Part shown: positions 11,717 through 13,961 of the stretch, one piece after another | How the letters are laid out: every line of letters begins with the position of its first letter | Position numbering within the stretch: position 1 is the first letter of the stretch | DNA from: SM23-78 sp041479965 | GTDB taxonomy: Archaea; Nanobdellota; Nanobdellia; Woesearchaeales; SM23-78 | Reading direction: 5' to 3' | Length of the DNA stretch: 13,961 bases | Assembly: GCA_041479965.1 (NCBI GenBank) | Contig: JBGOZE010000028.1 | Location: 1 to 13,961, forward strand | Program-made: the position numbers and the translations under genes | The notes under the pieces: model-generated | Databases searched by the model: none | What the model saw: the letters and a program-made list of their open reading frames with translations, nothing else | Told to the model about the DNA's origin: nothing

Positions 11717-11747
11717 CCTTAATAAGCGCTACGTCAAGATGTCCAGT
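11717..11747 (-). promoter_or_regulatory. Promoter-operator block, copy L (59-aa gene)
   Basis: On the minus strand ACTGGACATCTT, two variable bases, CGTAG, then CTTATTAAG as the TATA box. The block matches the copy at 12653-12683 at about 24 of 29 bases. Another ACTGGACAT lies 40 bp further upstream at 11779-11787. Confidence 0.65.
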
Positions 11748-11778
11748 GCACCTAAAATAAGCACGAAAAACTTTCAAA

Positions 11779-11787
11779 ATGTCCAGT
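11779..11787 (-). repeat. Distal ACTGGACAT motif, copy L
   Basis: The second motif of the left block, 40 bp from the proximal one, between the recombinase stop and the 59-aa promoter. Confidence 0.6.
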
Positions 11788-11804
11788 AGTTCTTTCCAGA
11801 ACAT

Positions 11805-12632
11805 TCAAAATAATGAGTCATAAGGGCTCTGCACGCTCAGCAAATCAGGGCTTGCCATGTGCACGTAAATCATTGTCGTCTCAGGGCTGCTGTGGCCAAG
11901 CAAAGACTGAACCTTGACAAGATCATAGCCGTTCTCAATCAGATGAGTAGCAAAGCTATGTCTGAGAGTGTGAGGATGCACTCGCTTGCCCAAACCAGCA
12001 TCCACAGAAGCCTTCTTGACAACAGCGTAGACGGTCCTCGTGGTCAAGTGCTCAAATCTTCCCTTGAAAACCCAATTATGCACAGCCAAGCCATTACTGG
12101 TTATTAGCGCCAACAATTCCTGCTTTATCCTGGCAGACAAGACAAATAATCGGTCCTTATTACCCTTACCCCTCCTAACCCAGCCATAATTCTTATCAAA
12201 CTCAAAATCCTTGACACGCAGATTAACCAGCTCGCCAACGCGCAAGCCAGAAGAATACATCAAGCGCACCATCAATGAATGCCTAGGGTTCTGGATAGCA
12301 TCAAAAAGCTTCACGACCTCTTCCTGCGTCAGCACTTCTGGAAGACTTTTGGGAAGCTTGGAATAAGGTAGGTTGATGAAGAATCTCTTGTTCAAAATGT
12401 TCATAAGAGCGAATTTAAGGGCCTGCTGATGAAGGTTGAGAGTGCTGGCAGCCAAGTTCTTCTCACACAGATCATCTAAATAGGCCTTGATATCATGCTT
12501 AGTAATAGCCCGAGGCTCCTTGTCCTTGCACCAGAGCAAGAACTTTTTCAAGCAGAAGACATACGAAACAACAGTCCTAGGGCTGTAATGCCTCCTAAAA
12601 AGCTCCTTCTTCATAAGCTCAACCAGATCCAT
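11805..12632 (-). CDS. xerA: XerA-like tyrosine recombinase
   Basis: A 275-residue tyrosine recombinase. The N-terminal SAM-like core-binding domain (about 1-90: MKKELFRRHYSPRTVVSYVFCLKKFLLWCKDK) is followed by the catalytic domain. All active-site residues are present: Arg131 in SSGLRVGELVNL, Lys156 in RRGKGNKDR, His221 and Arg224 in HTLRHSFATHL, His247 in LLGHSSPETTMIYVH and Tyr256 in the same motif. It lacks the extra helix that marks integron IntI proteins, so it is Xer-like. The start at 12632 is chosen over the open frame to 12686: GGTTTTTAAGC is centred 27 nt upstream, so the mRNA is leaderless. Flanking ACTGGACAT motifs on both sides may be its operators or binding sites. XerA usually resolves chromosome dimers at dif; the local repeats and hairpins suggest a mobile role here. 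Confidence 0.92.
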   Translation of the reverse strand: MDLVELMKKELFRRHYSPRTVVSYVFCLKKFLLWCKDKEPRAITKHDIKAYLDDLCEKNLAASTLNLHQQALKFALMNILNKRFFINLPYSKLPKSLPEVLTQEEVVKLFDAIQNPRHSLMVRLMYSSGLRVGELVNLRVKDFEFDKNYGWVRRGKGNKDRLFVLSARIKQELLALITSNGLAVHNWVFKGRFEHLTTRTVYAVVKKASVDAGLGKRVHPHTLRHSFATHLIENGYDLVKVQSLLGHSSPETTMIYVHMASPDLLSVQSPYDSLF

Positions 12633-12652
12633 GCGCAAGACCGGACTTATCC

Positions 12653-12683
12653 AGCTTAAAAACCCTACGCGAAGATGTCCAGT
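12653..12683 (-). promoter_or_regulatory. Promoter-operator block, copy R (XerA gene)
   Basis: On the minus strand ACTGGACATCTT, CG, CGTAG, then GTTTTTAAG as the TATA box for ATG 12632. Plus-strand 12665-12683 matches 11729-11747 at 17 of 19 bases. Confidence 0.65.
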
Positions 12684-12706
12684 CAAGCACGCATAAATTC
12701 CGAAAA

Positions 12707-12713
12707 GTCCAGT
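12707..12713 (-). repeat. Distal ACTGGAC motif, copy R
   Basis: The second motif of the right block, 30 bp upstream of the proximal one. AATTCCG occurs twice here (12696 and 12717), giving an iteron-like look. Confidence 0.5.
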
Positions 12714-12851
12714 GCTAATTCCGGCTTAACTACCAGCACACGACGACAGAACTTGATAAAATGAAATCTGAAAAAACCACAAAACGAGCCCTCAAACCCC
12801 CAAAAACCGAGTTCTTCATGTATAAAGGGTTAGATCCAATATTTTGCCTCA
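12714..12851. other. Intergenic stretch with no clear gene
   Basis: A 35-codon open frame on the plus strand (ATG 12761 to TAA 12868) reads MKSEKTTKRALKPPKTEFF and onward, but has no ribosome-binding site and no TATA box at a suitable distance. I see nothing else firm. Confidence 0.3.
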
Positions 12852-12933
12852 CTCCAGCAGGAGCTTAAAGCGTTTCGAAAACAGACGCATTTCCTAGCTC
12901 ATAATGGGATTATAAGCTTTCCCCTGGCTGGAG
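12852..12933. repeat. Long imperfect hairpin H1
   Basis: CTCCAGC (12852-12858), AGG and AGCTTA pair with TAAGCT (12913-12918), CCT and GCTGGAG (12927-12933): 16 base pairs, with unpaired TTCC and G only on the right arm. GCGT and ACGC form a small inner hairpin. The bulges on one side recall folded single-strand recombination sites. Confidence 0.6.
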
Positions 12934-12972
12934 AACCGGAAAGTGCGCAATTTTCTCAACGTTCGGCAAAAT

Positions 12973-13110
12973 ACTCTTCGGATTCCTCAGGATGGCGAGT
13001 CATTCGGAATCCTCGTTCTTTCAACCCTGTTCGGCTCCACCCTCACTCACTGCCGTTCGTGTGGGGTCGCCTCACGGGGAAAGAAGAATCTAACATGGTT
13101 ATGTTCAATC
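12973..13110. repeat. Long imperfect hairpin element H2
   Basis: A diverged copy of the element at 13561-13680. It begins ACTCTTCGG, contains the inverted pair GGATTC/GAATCC, then TCGTTCTTTCAACCCTG. TTCTTTC (13016-13022) pairs with GAAAGAA (13079-13085), CCC with GGG past an unpaired AA. It ends AAGAAGAATCTAACATGGTTA, where TAAC/GTTA are inverted. I find no likely gene in it; open frames through it are low-complexity reading of the hairpin. Confidence 0.65.
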
Positions 13111-13116
13111 GCTACG

Positions 13117-13128
13117 GGGCAAAACTTT
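13117..13128 (+). repeat. Left end of a 12-bp inverted repeat round the cassette gene
   Basis: GGGCAAAACTTT is the exact inverse of AAAGTTTTGCCC at 13541-13552. It overlaps the TATA box of the gene. Confidence 0.6.
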
Positions 13129-13134
13129 ATAAAG
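13125..13134 (+). promoter_or_regulatory. TATA box for the cassette gene (leaderless)
   Basis: CTTTATAAAG is centred 28 nt upstream of the ATG at 13158. Confidence 0.6.
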
Positions 13135-13157
13135 AATTATTTATTCGCTTCTTTACT

Positions 13158-13541
13158 ATGGAAGAGTTAAATAAAATACCTGAACAGAATCCCCTTTATG
13201 ATGATTGGAGCATTTCCAAAGAATTTTGTGGTTTGATAGATCGGCTGCCGTTTTATTCTGGTGTGGTCTATGATGATGGGAAGTCTGTAGAACTTGGCTT
13301 TATGAGATCCTGTGGTTTTAATCCTGTTATTCCTTTAGATGCTTACATTAAAGGAGCGGTTTACGCTGTGCTCAAATCAAAGCTCTCAAACACGTATGTG
13401 CCTGCCGGATTAGAAATCAAAGTTCAGGAAAGGATTAATAAAATATTTGCGGATGAATTTAGACCATTCACACCAGTTCCGTTCTCTTGTTCAGTTAAAA
13501 AACAGCTAGAAGACTTAGCTGAAAGTGATGCTTGTAAATAA
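13158..13541 (+). CDS. Hypothetical protein in a hairpin-flanked cassette, 127 aa
   Basis: I do not recognise this 127-residue protein (starts MEELNKIPEQNPLYDDWSIS). It is soluble and mixed alpha/beta by eye, with three cysteines and a final acidic helix (KKQLEDLAESDACK). The open frame reaches back to 13059 through hairpin H2, but ATG 13158 is chosen because a TATA box sits 28 nt before it and no ribosome-binding site precedes the earlier starts. Codon use differs from the core genes (more TTT, CTT and AAA, fewer AGG and AAG), which suggests outside origin. A 12-bp inverted repeat and then the two related hairpin elements bracket it. The neighbourhood hints at an accessory gene; no function can be given. 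Confidence 0.6.
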   Translation: MEELNKIPEQNPLYDDWSISKEFCGLIDRLPFYSGVVYDDGKSVELGFMRSCGFNPVIPLDAYIKGAVYAVLKSKLSNTYVPAGLEIKVQERINKIFADEFRPFTPVPFSCSVKKQLEDLAESDACK

Positions 13542-13552
13542 AAGTTTTGCCC
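13541..13552 (+). repeat. Right end of the 12-bp inverted repeat
   Basis: AAAGTTTTGCCC begins on the last base of the stop codon of the cassette gene. Read on the minus strand it continues as GGGCAAAACTTTTATTTA, so both ends carry a TATA-like sequence pointing inward. Confidence 0.6.
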
Positions 13553-13560
13553 ACTACGCG

Positions 13561-13680
13561 ACTCTTCGGAACAACTATGTTCCTCGTTCTTCCATCCCTG
13601 AAACTCGCACCTCTGCTTCGCTTTCGCTCAGCGAGGCTCGTTTCGGGGGAAGAAGAACATAACCAGGTTATACGCAATTA
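13561..13680. repeat. Long imperfect hairpin element H3
   Basis: The best-formed of the hairpins. TATGTTC (13576-13582), TTCTTCC (13587-13593) and CCTGAAAC (13597-13604) pair with GTTTCGGG (13640-13647), GGAAGAA and GAACATA (to 13661): 22 base pairs, with CTCG and ATC unpaired only on the left arm. CCTC/GAGG forms an inner hairpin. Direct similarity to H2 covers the start (ACTCTTCGGA), TCCTCGTTCTT, the CCCTG arm, GAAGAA, and the end TAAC-A-GGTTAT. Confidence 0.75.
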
Positions 13681-13786
13681 AATTTTAGTGACACAAACTG
13701 ATGGGGAACAATTTTAACGAGAATAGTATCGCAATTTCCAATTTTTTTTTCTCCTCTCAATCAAACATTTGTTAAAATGACCTCCT
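13681..13786. other. Gene-free spacer next to an IS605-like end
   Basis: AT-rich, with a run of T at 13741-13750. On the minus strand the segment directly after the hairpin at 13787 would hold the guide of an omega-RNA if the element were intact. Confidence 0.3.
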
Positions 13787-13807
13787 CTGGGGGCTGAAGC
13801 CGCCCAG
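13787..13807 (-). mobile_element. IS200/IS605-like right-end hairpin
   Basis: Minus-strand CTGGG-C-GGCT-TC-AGCC-C-CCCAG is an imperfect hairpin of nine base pairs, followed by AGAGGAGGTCA. A GGCTTCAGCC hairpin followed by GAGGAGGT is typical of the right end of archaeal IS605-family elements and of the 3' end of their omega-RNA scaffold. The left end is outside the window. Confidence 0.6.
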
Positions 13808-13825
13808 TATCCCACGACGAGTATT

Positions 13826-13961
13826 TCAAGCTAGAGCGTGATGCTCAGCTTGGTTCAAAATGTATTGTTCAGTTTCGCTAAACTGATTATAACCCACAGT
13901 CACAGCACAACCACCTCGACTCTACAGATGCCCTTGAGGATACCTCAAGCGAGCTTTAGGA
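13826..13961 (-). pseudogene. tnpB: TnpB-like C-terminal fragment with omega-RNA-like stems
   Basis: From the right edge the minus frame reads PKARLRYPQGHL, an in-frame TAG at 13922-13924, then SRGGCAVTVGYNQFSETEQY and on to a TGA at 13826-13828. This resembles the variable tail found after the zinc ribbon in archaeal IS605 TnpB proteins, but no catalytic motif is in view. The interrupting TAG suggests decay, or that the real protein ends there. The stretch is full of hairpins: CTTGAGG/CCTCAAG at 13933-13949, CAGTTT/AAACTG at 13870-13885, AAGCT-GAGC/GCTC-AGCTT at 13828-13851. Overlap of tnpB 3' ends with omega-RNA is known for this family. Confidence 0.45.

Noticed and set aside
11697..11804. 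N-terminal extension of the 59-residue protein up to the recombinase stop.
   Set aside because: It would translate the ACTGGACAT repeats and the TATA box that serves ATG 11696.
11805..12632. Calling the recombinase an integron integrase (IntI).
   Set aside because: The stretch between the Lys and the HxxR motifs is too short to hold the IntI-specific extra helix.
12633..12686. Earlier TTG start for the recombinase.
   Set aside because: It lies upstream of the TATA box centred 27 nt before ATG 12632.
12733..12822. A 29-codon minus-strand frame opposite the previous one.
   Set aside because: No promoter signal; it is the antisense of a low-complexity stretch.
12761..12868. A 35-codon open frame (starts MKSEKTTKRALKPP).
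   Set aside because: No promoter or ribosome-binding site is visible and its end runs into hairpin H1; kept only as a remark on the spacer.
13059..13157. N-terminal extension of the cassette protein through hairpin H2.
   Set aside because: It would translate the hairpin repeat; a TATA box 28 nt before ATG 13158 argues for the shorter form.
1..13961. CRISPR array.
   Set aside because: No regularly spaced short repeats are present; the repeats found are paired or structural, not arrayed.

Overview
The window reads as chromosomal DNA of an AT-leaning archaeon, most likely a DPANN lineage of the Woesearchaeota/Pacearchaeota type (inference, from gene content and small gene sizes). Archaeal hallmarks seen directly are uL1-uL10-P1 stalk genes with a P1 ending in AAGLGALFG, Dph5, Kae1, a type IV pilin with an archaeal class III signal peptide, an archaeal XerA-like recombinase, a tRNA-Gln with bulge-helix-bulge introns, and TATA boxes about 27-31 nt upstream of start codons that lack a Shine-Dalgarno (leaderless genes), mixed with genes that do have one.

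Layout. 1-960: a DUF4349 membrane protein. 987-2380: a minus-strand gene for a papain-like cysteine-protease-like protein lying downstream of a two-intron tRNA-Gln(CUG); a 17-nt near-copy of the tRNA 3' end sits beyond the far end of that gene, so this 1.2 kb looks like the footprint of an integration into the tRNA gene. 2387-3259: two small unrecognised minus-strand genes, the first with an in-frame open extension after its stop. 3376-5520: the ribosomal stalk operon (uL1, uL10, P1) with a structured leader; the 3' end of the uL10 gene is partly duplicated 117 nt downstream, around two hairpins. 5598-7340: a long coiled-coil protein whose ribosome-binding site sits in a perfect hairpin, then Dph5. 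7331-8781: pilin, a structured intergenic stretch, then a free-standing NFACT-R domain protein. 8778-8870: a 30-residue acidic protein on the minus strand. 8936-10880: a lipoprotein and Kae1. 10915-11525: a divergent pair, one small unknown and one phosphotyrosine-phosphatase-like protein.

11517-13961 is the accessory end. A XerA-like tyrosine recombinase and a 59-residue basic protein are each driven by a near-identical promoter plus upstream motif (ACTGGACATCTT). Beyond the recombinase come three long imperfect hairpins; the second and third are diverged copies of one another and bracket a single 127-residue gene, an arrangement that resembles a recombinase with a small gene cassette. At the right edge lies the 3' end of an IS200/IS605 tnpB-like gene with omega-RNA-like hairpins, apparently decayed.

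Together, the core genes serve translation (stalk operon, diphthamide on elongation factor 2, t6A on tRNA, a fragment related to ribosome quality control, a tRNA), while the two ends show signs of integration and gene acquisition.
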